A stretch of DNA of 64,000 nt from an uncultured Jannaschia sp. GTDB lineage: Bacteria > Pseudomonadota > Alphaproteobacteria > Rhodobacterales > Rhodobacteraceae. A model generated the notes under the pieces. That model made no database searches. It had not been told where the DNA came from and saw nothing but the letters and a program-made list of their open reading frames with translations. Positions 17,502 to 27,932 of the stretch are shown here, in pieces (the stretch's first letter is position 1; each line of letters starts with the position of its first letter). The stretch is taken from assembly GCF_947494025.1 (NCBI RefSeq), contig NZ_CANLTQ010000007.1, positions 84,779 through 148,778 of the forward strand, written 5' to 3'. The translations under genes were made by a program, and so were the position numbers.

Positions 17502-18923
<1,422 letters not shown>

Positions 18924-19943
18924 TTACGCGGTCTCCTGCGGGATTTCCTTGGAATAGATGTCGGTCCAGAGCTCCTCGACCGCAGGTTCGGGGCTTTCCT
19001 TCGCGAATTCGGCGCTTTCGTTGACGACTTCCTTGATCTCCTTGTCGACCGCCTTCAGGTCGTCCTCGGAGGCGTGCTCCCCGGTCAGGAGCATCTGGCG
19101 CACCATCTCGATCGCGTCGCGTTCCTCGCGCATCTTCTGCACCTCGTCGCGGGTCCGGTATTTCGCCGGGTCCGACATCGAATGGCCGCGGTAACGGTAG
19201 GTCATCATCTCGAGGATGTAGGGGCCCTTGCCGGAGCGGCAGTATTCCGTCGCCCTGAGCCCGGCGTCGCGCACGGCGAGCACGTCCATGCCGTCGACCT
19301 CCTCGCCCTCGATCCCGTAGGCCGCGCCGCGTTCCCAGTAGGAGGTCGACTTGGTGGAGCGCTTGGTCGAGGTACCCATCGCGTACTGGTTGTTCTCGAT
19401 AACGAACACCACCGGAAGGTCCCAGAGCTCGGCCATGTTGTAGGTCTCGTAGACCTGGCCCTGGTTGGCCGCCCCGTCGCCGAAATAGGTGAAGGTGACG
19501 TTGTCGTTGCCCCGGTAGAGGTCCGACAATGCCAGCCCCGCACCGATCGGCACCTGCGCGGCGACGATCCCGTGACCGCCGTAGAAGTGCTTCTCCTTGG
19601 AGAACATGTGCATGGAGCCGCCCTTGCCCTTGGAATAGCCCCCCTCACGTCCGGTAAGCTCCGCCATCACGCCCTTGGGGTCCATCCCGCAGGCCAGCAT
19701 GTGGCCGTGGTCGCGATAGGAGGTGACGCGCTTGTCGCCCTCCTTGGCTGCCGCCTCGAGCCCGACGACCACCGCCTCCTGACCGATATAGAGGTGACAG
19801 AAACCGCCGATCAGGCCCATGCCGTAGAGCTGCCCTGCCTTCTCCTCGAAACGTCGGATGAGGAGCATGTCGCGGTAATATTGCAGAAGGTCGTCCTTGG
19901 AGACGTTGGGCTTGGCCCTCTCAGCGGTCTTGCGCGGCGCCAT
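18924..19943 (-). CDS. pdhA: Pyruvate dehydrogenase E1 alpha subunit
   Basis: Thiamine diphosphate-binding chain of E1, 339 residues, first gene of the pdhA-pdhB-pdhC operon. The TPP motif runs from GDGAANQG to ENNQY, and the phosphorylation-loop-like YRYRGHSMSDPA near residue 270 is conserved. The N terminus begins MAPRKTAERAKPNVSKDDLL; the ATG at 19943 has GGAGGA eight bases upstream, so the longer open frame reaching 20066 is not used. A near-palindrome lies 27 bases upstream (see 19971). Confidence 0.97.
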   Translation of the reverse strand: MAPRKTAERAKPNVSKDDLLQYYRDMLLIRRFEEKAGQLYGMGLIGGFCHLYIGQEAVVVGLEAAAKEGDKRVTSYRDHGHMLACGMDPKGVMAELTGREGGYSKGKGGSMHMFSKEKHFYGGHGIVAAQVPIGAGLALSDLYRGNDNVTFTYFGDGAANQGQVYETYNMAELWDLPVVFVIENNQYAMGTSTKRSTKSTSYWERGAAYGIEGEEVDGMDVLAVRDAGLRATEYCRSGKGPYILEMMTYRYRGHSMSDPAKYRTRDEVQKMREERDAIEMVRQMLLTGEHASEDDLKAVDKEIKEVVNESAEFAKESPEPAVEELWTDIYSKEIPQETA

Positions 19944-19970
19944 GGCTGTCGTCCTCCGGTCGCGGGATTC

Positions 19971-19984
19971 GTTCAACGTTAAAC
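19971..19984 (-). promoter_or_regulatory. Near-palindrome upstream of pdhA
   Basis: GTTCAACGTTAAAC is a 14-base palindrome with a single mismatched pair around AACGTT, 27 bases before the pdhA start codon and beyond its ribosome site. It is a candidate operator for the PDH operon. Which regulator binds, if any, cannot be told from the sequence. Confidence 0.35.
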
Positions 19985-20164
19985 AATCGCTAACGGAAAC
20001 GATTCCGGGGTAAAAGCGCCAATACCGGTTTTCGTTCCACGTGCGCGACCTAGGGCGGAGCGACACGACGCGACCCTATGGCCAGTATCCGCATAGATTA
20101 CGTGCCTTTGCCGGGCGCGAGGCCGGACAATGGCGTTGCCAGAGCGACATCGAAGCGCCCTGCG

Positions 20165-20464
20165 TCACTCCACGACGATCTCGTCAATCCGTGCGAAGCC
20201 GAGAACGATTCGGGCCCGCTCGTCGAGCAGGTCGAGGTCGAGGTAGTCATCCGATAACCGCCGCGTCTGGTCGCGCATCCGCGCGACCTCCGCATCGAGC
20301 AGCGCCAGCTCCGCTTCCAGCGTCTCCCGCTCGGCATCGAGCTCGACCCGCCGGAAGACCCCGTATTCGCCCTGCACGGCGGCAAGGACGAAATAGACCG
20401 CGAAGCCCAGGAGCGCGACCGGAAGGAGGAGGCCGTAGCCGGGGCTTCGACGTCGAGGGGGCAT
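20165..20464 (-). CDS. ftsB: FtsB/DivIC-type septum formation initiator
   Basis: Small bitopic division protein, 99 residues. A short basic N terminus (MPPRRRSPGYG) precedes one membrane helix (LLLPVALLGFAVYFVLAAV) and then a periplasmic coiled coil (DAERETLEAELALLDAEVARM). It ends with a short conserved segment, LDERARIVLGFARIDEIVV, as in alphaproteobacterial FtsB. It bridges the divisome with FtsL and FtsQ. The ATG at 20464 is preferred; an ATG at 20494 adds ten non-conserved residues. In Rhodobacterales it is often found next to the pdh operon, as here. Confidence 0.85.
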   Translation of the reverse strand: MPPRRRSPGYGLLLPVALLGFAVYFVLAAVQGEYGVFRRVELDAERETLEAELALLDAEVARMRDQTRRLSDDYLDLDLLDERARIVLGFARIDEIVVE

Positions 20465-20557
20465 GCGCGTCTCCGAAATGGCGTCCCGTCGCACGCCTTA
20501 TGGCACGACGGGCGCGGACCCGGAACGCCCCGCCGCGCGGTCGCGTCCCGGGCGTTG

Positions 20558-21451
20558 TCAGCCGGCCACGGAGGCGTCGCGGATGCTGTCGATCGTCGCG
20601 CCGATCGTGCGCTCGAATGTCGCGTCGTCCTGATCGTCGGAGAGTCCTTCGGTCAGCGCGCGGCTGAAGCTCGCCACCATGCCGCGGTTCTGCGCGAGCC
20701 GCGCATTGGCCTCCTCGCGTGAATAGCCGCCCGAGAGCGCCACCACCTTCATCACCCGCGGATGGTCGATCAGCGCGCCGTAGAACCCGGCCTCTTCGGG
20801 CAGGGTGAGCTTCAGCATGATCTGGTCGTCGCCCGTCATCGCCTCGAGCCGCGACAGGATCGCCGCCCGCAGGAGCGCCTCGGCCTCGGCCTTGTCGGGA
20901 ATCGAGATCGTCACCTCCGGCTCGAGGATCGGGACGAGATCGTGGGAAAGCACCTGCCGGCCCAGCTCGAACTGCTGCGCGACGATCGCGTCGATTCCGA
21001 CCGTGTCGGCGGCGTTGACGACCGAACGTTCCTTGGTGCCGAAGATACCCTTTTCCTTCGCCCGCGCGAGCGTGTCGTCGAGCCCGGGGATCGGCTTCAT
21101 CAGCTGAACGCCCTGCGCCTCGTCCTCGAGACCCTTGTCGATCTTCAGGAACGGGACGACGCCCCGCTGCTCCCACAGATACGTCGCGGCCGGCATTCCG
21201 TCGAACTCGCGGTCCATCGTTTGCTCGAACAGGATCGCGCCGATCACCTTGTCGCCGGTGAAGTCCGGTGCCTTCACGATCCGCTCGCGCATGGCGTGGA
21301 TCAGGGCGAACATCTCCTCCTCGCCGGAATAGCGATCCTCCCCGATCCCGTAGAGGCGCAGCGCCTTGGGCGTGGAACCGCCGGACTGGTCGAGCGCGGC
21401 GATGAAGCCCCGGCCTTCGCGGATCCTGGCGGCCTGTGTCTGATCGGGCAT
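20558..21451 (-). CDS. Fructose-bisphosphate aldolase class I
   Basis: Cleaves fructose 1,6-bisphosphate to two triose phosphates through a Schiff base, without metal. 297 residues. It has FIAALDQSGGSTPKAL near the N terminus, GVVPFLKIDKGLEDE, VLSHDLVPILEPEV, the MLKLTLPEE segment where the active-site lysine lies, and the phosphate-binding-type VVALSGGYSREEA. It sits with pgk, gap and tkt in a glycolysis / pentose-sugar neighbourhood on the same strand. Whether its main flow is glycolytic or gluconeogenic cannot be judged from the sequence. Confidence 0.93.
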   Translation of the reverse strand: MPDQTQAARIREGRGFIAALDQSGGSTPKALRLYGIGEDRYSGEEEMFALIHAMRERIVKAPDFTGDKVIGAILFEQTMDREFDGMPAATYLWEQRGVVPFLKIDKGLEDEAQGVQLMKPIPGLDDTLARAKEKGIFGTKERSVVNAADTVGIDAIVAQQFELGRQVLSHDLVPILEPEVTISIPDKAEAEALLRAAILSRLEAMTGDDQIMLKLTLPEEAGFYGALIDHPRVMKVVALSGGYSREEANARLAQNRGMVASFSRALTEGLSDDQDDATFERTIGATIDSIRDASVAG

Positions 21452-21521
21452 CGAAATCTCCGGATGTGAATGCGTCGCGTCGGATTAGGCGGCAGCGGCG
21501 CGTCAGGCAAGCGTGGTTGCG

Positions 21522-23057
21522 CTAACGGGCAAGCCAGGCATCGGTGGCCCGCGACGCCGCCTCCTGCGCGACGGGCGCCCAGGTCCCGGACGCCTCCGCC
21601 GGAACGGCACGGTCGATCCGCGTGAGCAGATCGGCCGCGGCCCGGTCGCCGGAGGCGGCCGCGACGGTGGCGTAGATCAGGGCCACGCGCAGCGAGCGGG
21701 TCGCGCCGATCCCGCGCAGATGGGCCTCCGCCCTCGCGCGCAGCTCGCGCGTCGGCGCGGCGAGGTCGTCCGGGCCGGGCTCGGGCGCGGCGTCCTGCAT
21801 CCGCAGCACCGTCGCGAAGGGCAGGTCGCGCTCCAGGTCGTCGAGCAGATTGCCGAGCCCCGGCGTGCCCGTCGGCCCGGCGGCGAGCGCCTGCGCATAG
21901 GCCGCCTGCGGGTCGGTGTCGGCGAGCGCCCGGGCAAGGGCCAGCGCGACCTCGCCGTCGCCGTCCTGCGCCAGCGGCGTCAGGAGGTCCCGCGCCAGCC
22001 CCGGATTGCGCGGCGCGCGCGCACCCTCCAGCAGCGCCAGCCCGACCGCCCGCCGCGCCTCGGGGCTCAGCCGCTCCGGCGTTTCGCGCGCCATTCGCAC
22101 GAGCTCCACCGGCAACACGTCGCGCTCGGCGGCGGTCGAGCGTCCGATCGTGGGTTCCAGCAGCAGGATGGCCGGCAGCGGGTCGGACCCGATCCGCGCG
22201 AGGTCGTTCCAGTCGACCGGGCGCGGGGCACCTGGGGCGAACCCGGTCTCGATCACGATCCGGTCCGGCGCCGCGACGAACTCGGCCCAGCCCCGTCCGA
22301 GCGCCGCGGCGAAGTCCTGCGCTGCTTGCGGCAGCGGACCCGGCGCAAGCGAGTCCAGCGCGTCCGTGGCGTTGCCCTCGATAAACGCGGCGCTTTGTTC
22401 CGGGTCGACGAGCGGCGGCGGCAGGAAGGGCCGCGCGATCTCCCAGCCGCCGAGGTTCTCGACCGTGACCGAGGCCTGGCTCAGCCGCGCCACCGCTTCC
22501 ACGTCCGGCTCCTCCCCGCGGAACCAGAGATAGTCGAACTCGGCGGAGACCCGCAGGCCGAGCAGCCCGTCGATCCGCGCCCGCGCATCCGCGACGAGCC
22601 CCGCCGAAGGCACGTCGTAGGCGTAGTCGATCACCAGTTCCGAGAGCGCCATCGTGTCGCCCGGCAGGCTCGCCGCGACCGCCATCGCGGCAAGCGGCAG
22701 GCAGGTCTTCGGCAAGACAAGGTCACGGAGTGAAATCCGGCCCGCGTAGCGCGCGACGGCGAGCGGTTCGTCGGTCGCGATCTCGATCCGACCGGCGGAG
22801 ATGGGGCAGGGCACGGCGCCGGTCATCTCCGGCGGCAGCACCATCTCCACCCCTTCGAGCGCCGTGCGCCCTTCGAGGAGCGAGACGGACAGGTCGGAAT
22901 AGGTCAGGTCCACCTGCGTGCGAAGCGCGACCAGGCCGTACTGGATCACCTGCGCGGCGAGCCTGTCGGGGTCGATCAGGTCCCACCAGCTCCGCTCCTG
23001 CGCGGTCGCGGGGCCGGCGCCGGCCACGAGGGCCGTGCAGAGAAGAAGGCGGTGCAT
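21522..23057 (-). CDS. Secreted protein of unknown function with helical repeat C terminus
   Basis: I do not recognise a named family. 511 residues. It begins with a clear signal peptide (MHRLLLCTALVAGAGPATA, cleavage likely before QERSWW). The N-terminal half is mixed alpha/beta with DLTYSDLSVSLLEGRTALEGVE, repeated 'layered' phrases such as GRISLRDLVLP and ARIDGLLGLRVSAEFDY that recall lipid- or membrane-facing beta-sheet proteins, and two cysteines that may pair. The C-terminal half is alanine-rich and helical (EARRAVGLALLEGARAP, ALALARALADTDPQAAYAQAL), TPR/Sel1-like in look. A periplasmic or outer-membrane-linked role is inferred. It lies between the aldolase and pgk, on the same strand. 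Confidence 0.75.
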   Translation of the reverse strand: MHRLLLCTALVAGAGPATAQERSWWDLIDPDRLAAQVIQYGLVALRTQVDLTYSDLSVSLLEGRTALEGVEMVLPPEMTGAVPCPISAGRIEIATDEPLAVARYAGRISLRDLVLPKTCLPLAAMAVAASLPGDTMALSELVIDYAYDVPSAGLVADARARIDGLLGLRVSAEFDYLWFRGEEPDVEAVARLSQASVTVENLGGWEIARPFLPPPLVDPEQSAAFIEGNATDALDSLAPGPLPQAAQDFAAALGRGWAEFVAAPDRIVIETGFAPGAPRPVDWNDLARIGSDPLPAILLLEPTIGRSTAAERDVLPVELVRMARETPERLSPEARRAVGLALLEGARAPRNPGLARDLLTPLAQDGDGEVALALARALADTDPQAAYAQALAAGPTGTPGLGNLLDDLERDLPFATVLRMQDAAPEPGPDDLAAPTRELRARAEAHLRGIGATRSLRVALIYATVAAASGDRAAADLLTRIDRAVPAEASGTWAPVAQEAASRATDAWLAR

Positions 23058-23131
23058 CGGATGTCTCCGGATCGGTGGCGTCGCCCTGAGCCTACGGGCC
23101 CGCGCCCCGAAATCAACGGCGGCCTTGCCGC

Positions 23132-24310
23132 TCAGCCTTCGAGCGCCGCGACCCCCGGAAGCGTCTTGCCCTCCAGCCATTCCAGGAACGCGCCCCCGGC
23201 AGTGGAGATATAGGTGAAGTCGTCCGCCACTCCGGCCCGGTTGAGCGCCGACACCGTGTCGCCACCGCCCGCGACCGAGACGAGCTTGCCCGCCCTGGTC
23301 AGTTCCGCCGCGTGGCGCGCGGCGTCCACCGTTCCGGCATCGAACGGCGCGATCTCGAAGGCGCCGAGCGGGCCGTTCCAGACCAGCGTGGCGCAGCCGT
23401 CGAGCACGGTGCGGATATGCGCGACCGAGTCGGGGCCGGCGTCGAGGATCATGTGCCCGTCGGGCACGTCCTCCACCTTCACCACCCGGTTCGGCGCGTT
23501 CGCCTCGAACGCTTCGGCCACCACCACGTCGCGCGGCAGCAGGATCGTGCAGCCCTCGGCCCCGGCCTTCGCCGCGATCTCGCGGGCGGTGTCGAGAAGG
23601 TCGTGCTCGCAAAGGCTCCGCTTCACATCCGCGCCTTGCGCCGCGAGGAAGGTGTTGGCCATGCCGCCGCCGATGATCAGGTGCTGCACGCGGGTCACGA
23701 GGTTCGAGAGCAGCTCGATCTTGGTCGAGACCTTGGCCCCGCCGACCAGCGCCGCGACGGGGGGCTTCGGCGAGCCGAGCGCGGCCTCCAGCGCCTCGAG
23801 TTCGGCCTGCATCGAGCGGCCGGCAAAGGCCGGCAGGAGGCGCGCCAGCGCCTCGGTGGAGGCATGGGCACGGTGCGCGGCGGAGAAGGCGTCGTTGCAA
23901 TAGACGTCGCCGACCGAGGCCAGTCGCTTGGCGAAGCCCTCGTCGTTCTTCTCCTCGCCCGGATTGAAGCGCAGGTTCTCGAAGAGCAGCACGTCGCCCT
24001 CCGACATCTTCGACACCGCCTCGCCGTAGCCCCCGTCAACGAAGCCCACCTCCGTGCCGAAGACTTCCGACAGCGCGGGGACGACCTGGCGCAGCGACAT
24101 CTCGGGAACGACCTGGCCCTTGGGCCGGCCGAAATGGGCAAGCAGGACGACCTTCGCCCCGGCGTCGCGCAGGTCGCGGATCGTGGGGACGACGCGGTCG
24201 ATCCGGGTCGTGTCGGTGACGCGCCCGTCCTCGACGGGCACATTCACGTCCACCCGGGTCAAAACGACCTTGCCGGACAGGTCCATGTCGTCGAGCGTCT
24301 TGAAGGCCAT
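23132..24310 (-). CDS. pgk: Phosphoglycerate kinase
   Basis: Transfers phosphate between 1,3-bisphosphoglycerate and ADP in glycolysis, or the reverse in gluconeogenesis. 392 residues, full length. It shows [14 protein letters not shown], the substrate loop [41 protein letters not shown] and the nucleotide-binding end [17 protein letters not shown]...[16 protein letters not shown]. It is followed by gap further upstream on the same strand, 214 bases away, with a strong hairpin between them, so the two are probably separate or processed transcripts. Confidence 0.97.
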   Translation of the reverse strand: MAFKTLDDMDLSGKVVLTRVDVNVPVEDGRVTDTTRIDRVVPTIRDLRDAGAKVVLLAHFGRPKGQVVPEMSLRQVVPALSEVFGTEVGFVDGGYGEAVSKMSEGDVLLFENLRFNPGEEKNDEGFAKRLASVGDVYCNDAFSAAHRAHASTEALARLLPAFAGRSMQAELEALEAALGSPKPPVAALVGGAKVSTKIELLSNLVTRVQHLIIGGGMANTFLAAQGADVKRSLCEHDLLDTAREIAAKAGAEGCTILLPRDVVVAEAFEANAPNRVVKVEDVPDGHMILDAGPDSVAHIRTVLDGCATLVWNGPLGAFEIAPFDAGTVDAARHAAELTRAGKLVSVAGGGDTVSALNRAGVADDFTYISTAGGAFLEWLEGKTLPGVAALEG

Positions 24311-24452
24311 GTTCGTCTCCCGATGGGCGGGTTACCCGTGGGTAACACAAGTCGTTGTGAATGCTTCGTTAACTTCTGGGGCGAGTGCGCGGTCGGAGCA
24401 TGGGCAGCGCGGCAGGATGCGCGTCTTGATATGCAATAACGACCGTGCGGCT

Positions 24453-24479
24453 GCGGACAGGTTCCGCGAACCTGTCCGC
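24453..24479 (-). terminator. Perfect 12-bp hairpin downstream of gap
   Basis: GCGGACAGGTTC and GAACCTGTCCGC are exact inverted repeats around CGC. The stem lies 45 bases after the gap stop, in the direction of gap transcription. It lacks a T-run, so it may be a Rho-type or stability element rather than a classical intrinsic terminator. It separates gap from pgk. Confidence 0.6.
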
Positions 24480-24524
24480 CTTGCCGCCGTGCGTCCTCGC
24501 CGGCGCTCGGACGCACTGGACGCC

Positions 24525-25535
24525 CTAGAGCTTGCCCATCGCCACGGCGGTATCGGCCATGCGGTTCGAGAAGCCCCATTCGTTGTCGTACCACGACAGG
24601 ATGCGGCACATCTTGCCGTTTTCCATCACCTTGGTCTGGTCGAGGTGAAAGGTCGACGAATGCGGGTCGTGGTTGAAGTCCACCGAGACGAGCGGCGCGT
24701 CGCAATAGGCCAGCACGCCCTTCAGCTTGCCGTCGGCCGCCGCGCGGATCGCGTCGTTGATCTCCTCCACGGAGGTGTCGCGCGCGGCGGTGAAGGTCAG
24801 GTCCACGACCGAGACGTTGGGCGTCGGCACCCGGATCGCCACGCCGTCGAGCTTGCCGTTCAGTTCCGGCAGGACGAGGCCCACGGCCTTGGCCGCGCCG
24901 GTCGAGGTCGGGATCATCGACAGGGCGGCGGCACGGCCCCGGTAGAGATCCTTGTGCATCGTGTCGAGCGTCGGCTGGTCGCCCGTGTAGGAGTGGATCG
25001 TCGTCATGAAGCCGCGCTCGATCCCGATGGCCTCGTTCAGCACATAGGCGACGGGGGCCAGGCAGTTCGTCGTGCAGGACGCGTTCGAGACCACGAGGTC
25101 GTCGGCCGTCAGCACGTCCTGGTTCACGCCGTAGACGATGGTCTTGATCTGGTCCGGCCTCTCGGCCGAGACGGGGGCCGAGACGAGCACCTTCCGCGAA
25201 CCGTTCTCGAGATGGACCTTGGCCTTGTCGTAGGTCGTGAAGATGCCGGTGCATTCCAGCGCCACGTCCACGTCCTGCCAGGGCAGCTCCTTTGGGTCGC
25301 GCATCGCGGTGACGCGGATCTCGCCACGGCCCACGTCGATGCCGTTCTCGGTCACCTTGACCTCGGCGGGGAAGCGGCCGTGGACGCTGTCGTAGCGAAG
25401 GAGGTGGGCGTTGGTCTCCACCGGGCCGAGATCGTTGATCGCGACGACCTCGATATCCTGACGGCCGGATTCGACGATCCCGCGCAGCACGTTGCGGCCG
25501 ATGCGGCCGAAGCCGTTGATTGCTACCTTGACCAT
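24525..25535 (-). CDS. gap: Glyceraldehyde-3-phosphate dehydrogenase, type I
   Basis: Oxidises glyceraldehyde 3-phosphate to 1,3-bisphosphoglycerate with NAD(P). 336 residues. The Rossmann start [11 protein letters not shown], the catalytic cysteine in SNASCTTNC (Cys 154) and the C-terminal [13 protein letters not shown] are all canonical. The cofactor region around residues 33-40 reads [10 protein letters not shown], as in NAD-type enzymes, but cofactor preference is not certain. An ATG with weak upstream purines at 25535 is the only good start. A small membrane-protein gene lies upstream on the same strand, 215 bases away. Confidence 0.97.
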   Translation of the reverse strand: MVKVAINGFGRIGRNVLRGIVESGRQDIEVVAINDLGPVETNAHLLRYDSVHGRFPAEVKVTENGIDVGRGEIRVTAMRDPKELPWQDVDVALECTGIFTTYDKAKVHLENGSRKVLVSAPVSAERPDQIKTIVYGVNQDVLTADDLVVSNASCTTNCLAPVAYVLNEAIGIERGFMTTIHSYTGDQPTLDTMHKDLYRGRAAALSMIPTSTGAAKAVGLVLPELNGKLDGVAIRVPTPNVSVVDLTFTAARDTSVEEINDAIRAAADGKLKGVLAYCDAPLVSVDFNHDPHSSTFHLDQTKVMENGKMCRILSWYDNEWGFSNRMADTAVAMGKL

Positions 25536-25750
25536 GCAGTCCCCCTAGAGCGGTTCCGTGTCGCGGAGCGACGTCCGCTCCGGTTTCGTCCGAGGCGGTA
25601 TCACGGCCGCGCCGCGCGAGGCAACGGGGGCCGGAATGGTCGAACGCGCGAGAGATGTGGTGCGGTCCGGCCCGCCGGTCAGGTTCCGTGTCCGGAAGGT
25701 CGGGCAATTCCGTCGCCGTGTCACGGCCGTCGGCCGGCGTCGTCGGGCGC

Positions 25751-25894
25751 CTAGCGCCAGAAGGCGAGCCCGGCGACGAGGCGGACCATCCGCCGGGCCA
25801 GAAAGACCAGGGCGTCGCCGTCGTTCAGGGCGACGTCCGCGACGATGAACAGCAGAAGCGCGAGAGCTATGAAAAGGGCCGTGGCGTTGGTCAT
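25751..25894 (-). CDS. Small inner-membrane protein, 47 residues
   Basis: Short gene: MTNATALFIALALLLFIVAD begins one membrane helix, and after ALNDGDALV come FLARRMVRLVAGLAFWR. The pattern of an N-terminal helix, a short loop and an FLARK/R...FWR end is one I recall from small conserved Rhodobacteraceae membrane proteins near gap. No function is known to me. The ATG at 25894 opens it; the longer open frame upstream has no plausible protein content. Confidence 0.6.
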   Translation of the reverse strand: MTNATALFIALALLLFIVADVALNDGDALVFLARRMVRLVAGLAFWR

Positions 25895-26177
25895 GGCGTC
25901 ACGTTTCGGGGCCGTCGTCGCCGATGGCAAGTGCCGCCATGCGCGCGGGGCGAGACGGGCGGAGCGGGGCAGCGTTCCGGACACAGCCGGGCCGCCCGGC
26001 GACGGAGCGGTGCGGGGGGCGGCGCGTCCGGGCGGCGGGGCGACGCCGCGTTCGGGCCGGGCTTCCGAACCCGGTTCGCGTCGCGGGCGTTGACCCCGGG
26101 CCCGCGGGGCTAGATCGTCCGTCCAACGGGCTCCGGCTGGGGTCGCGGGGCATCGAACGACCGGATCTGGAGACGGC

Positions 26178-27122
26178 ATGAGCGGACTTCTGGCACTTCT
26201 CGACGACGTGGCGGCCATCGCCAAGGTCGCCTCGGCCTCCATCGACGACATCGCGGGGCAGGCCGCGCGGGCGGGGGTCAAGGCCGCGGGCGCGGTGATC
26301 GACGACGCCGCGGTGACGCCGAAATACGTTCACGGCTTCCAGGCCGCGCGCGAGCTGCCGATCGTCTGGAAGATCGCGCGGGCCAGCATGTTCAACAAGA
26401 TCGTCATCCTCTTGCCGATCGCGATGCTGCTGTCGCGCTTCGCGCCCTGGGCGATCCCGTACCTGCTCCTGCTCGGCGGCTGCTACCTCTGCTACGAGGG
26501 GGCGGAGAAGGTGTATCACTGGCTCGTCCCGCACGACACACTGTCCGAGATCGACCCGGAGACGACGCCGCTCGACGCGACGCATCTGGAGGAGCAGCGC
26601 GTGAAGGGGGCGATCAAGACCGACTTCATCCTGTCGGCGGAGATCATGACCATCATCCTCGCCGCGCTCGACCCCGACCAGTCCGTCTGGTTCGAGGCGG
26701 CGGCTTTGGGCCTCGCCGGGATCGGCATCACGGCCATCGTCTACGGGGCGGTGGCGGTGATCGTGAAGGCCGACGACGTGGGGCTCGCGCTGGCCGAGGG
26801 CGCGCGGACCGACGCGGTGCGCGCGGTCGGGCGGGGCATCGTGCGGGGCATGCCGACCTTTCTGAAGGTGCTGACCGCCATCGGCACGGCGGCGATGATC
26901 TGGGTCGGCGGCTCCATCGTCGTGCATGCGGTGGGCGAGATCGTCTGGCACGGACCCTACGAGTTCATCCACCACATCGCCGTGGCCGTCGCGAACGGCG
27001 TGCCGGAGGCGGTGCACGGTGCGGTTGAATGGACGGTCACGGCGCTTCTCGACGGGATCGTGGGGCTCGCGCTCGGGCTCGCGCTGATCCCGCTCGTGGG
27101 GTTGGTGAAGGGGTCGCATTAA
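26178..27122 (+). CDS. DUF808 (YedI-like) inner-membrane protein
   Basis: 314-residue DUF808 protein. The characteristic start SGLLALLDDVAAIAKVASASIDDIAGQAARAG is followed by KAAGAVIDDAAVTPKYVHGF and PIVWKIARASMFNKIVILLPIAMLLS. There are about five or six predicted membrane helices: around 75-105, 150-165, 175-200, 230-250 and a final GIVGLALGLALIPLVGLV. The biochemical role of the family is unknown. It is a single-gene unit, convergent with neither neighbour, and starts about 280 bases after the 47-residue gene (opposite strand). Confidence 0.9.
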   Translation: MSGLLALLDDVAAIAKVASASIDDIAGQAARAGVKAAGAVIDDAAVTPKYVHGFQAARELPIVWKIARASMFNKIVILLPIAMLLSRFAPWAIPYLLLLGGCYLCYEGAEKVYHWLVPHDTLSEIDPETTPLDATHLEEQRVKGAIKTDFILSAEIMTIILAALDPDQSVWFEAAALGLAGIGITAIVYGAVAVIVKADDVGLALAEGARTDAVRAVGRGIVRGMPTFLKVLTAIGTAAMIWVGGSIVVHAVGEIVWHGPYEFIHHIAVAVANGVPEAVHGAVEWTVTALLDGIVGLALGLALIPLVGLVKGSH

Positions 27123-27184
27123 CCCTATCGCGGATTGACCTTTATCGTGCCTTCGCGAAGCCGGGTTCGCGGTGCTAGGATTTC

Positions 27185-27883
27185 GTGACCTGTCACCGGA
27201 TCTTCGCCATGAACGCCTTCCACTCCTTCGCGCCCGTCACCACGCCCGGCGTCTTCGTCGACGGGGACAGCGTCGCCGCGCATCGCGCCGATCGTATCCG
27301 CCTGCTCACCGAGGAGATCGGCCGGACCGAAAGGTTCGGGGTCTACGGCAACGGCGCGAACCTTGCGGCGTGGCGCGGGGTGCCCGGATGGCGTTTCCAC
27401 GATGCCGGACCGGGCAAGAACGCGGGCGACATCCTGCTCGCGCTCGACGCGCTGGAGGCGGCGCTGATCGAGGGGGTGCGCGCCTTCGTGATCGCCAGCG
27501 CCGACCGCGATCTGGGCCACCTGGCGCTGCGGCTGCGCGGACAGGGGCTGTTCGTGCTGGGCGTGGGGGAAGCGGACGCGCCCGAGGGGTTCCGCGCCGC
27601 TTGTTCGCGGTTCGAGCCGTTCGGCCCGGCCCCGGAGGCGGCGCCCGATCTCGACGTGCTTCTGCAGGCCGCGATCGTGGAGGCCGACCGGCTGGGCCGG
27701 GGCATGGGCCTCAAGGATTTGGGCCGGGTGCTGCAGACGCGGCACGGGCTGACCTGCCACGATGCGGGCGTGGCGAGCTGGCGGGCCCATCTGGCCGGGC
27801 GACCCGACCTCTACGATCTCGACCCGCCGGGGCGCCAGGCCTGCGTCCGCGCCCGCTGCCAGGGGATCGCGACGGTTTGGTGA
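27185..27883 (+). CDS. NYN-domain (PIN-like) nuclease-type protein
   Basis: 232 residues. NYN/PIN-like fold inferred from GVFVDGDSV (Asp 26 and Asp 28), a middle acidic stretch (GKNAGDILLALDALEAAL), and FVIASADRDLGHLALRLRGQG, the usual 'S.D.D...L...L...G' motif of NYN RNases. The C-terminal third (MGLKDLGRVLQTRHGLTCHD through DLYDLDPPG) looks like a small winged-helix/LOTUS-type add-on. Metal-dependent RNA cleavage is inferred from the family. GTG at 27185 (AGGA upstream) or ATG at 27209 may be the start. It runs tail-to-tail into the HEPN-like gene, 49 bases apart. Confidence 0.72.
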   Translation: MTCHRIFAMNAFHSFAPVTTPGVFVDGDSVAAHRADRIRLLTEEIGRTERFGVYGNGANLAAWRGVPGWRFHDAGPGKNAGDILLALDALEAALIEGVRAFVIASADRDLGHLALRLRGQGLFVLGVGEADAPEGFRAACSRFEPFGPAPEAAPDLDVLLQAAIVEADRLGRGMGLKDLGRVLQTRHGLTCHDAGVASWRAHLAGRPDLYDLDPPGRQACVRARCQGIATVW

Positions 27884-27932
27884 GGTCCGGCCGAGGCCGG
27901 GCGGCGACTGTCGCGGCCACGGACGGATCGTG

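Noticed and set aside
25895..26177. Open frames in the 283-base gap before the DUF808 gene
   Set aside because: Arg/Pro/Gly-rich translations typical of noncoding GC-rich DNA; no start with a ribosome site.
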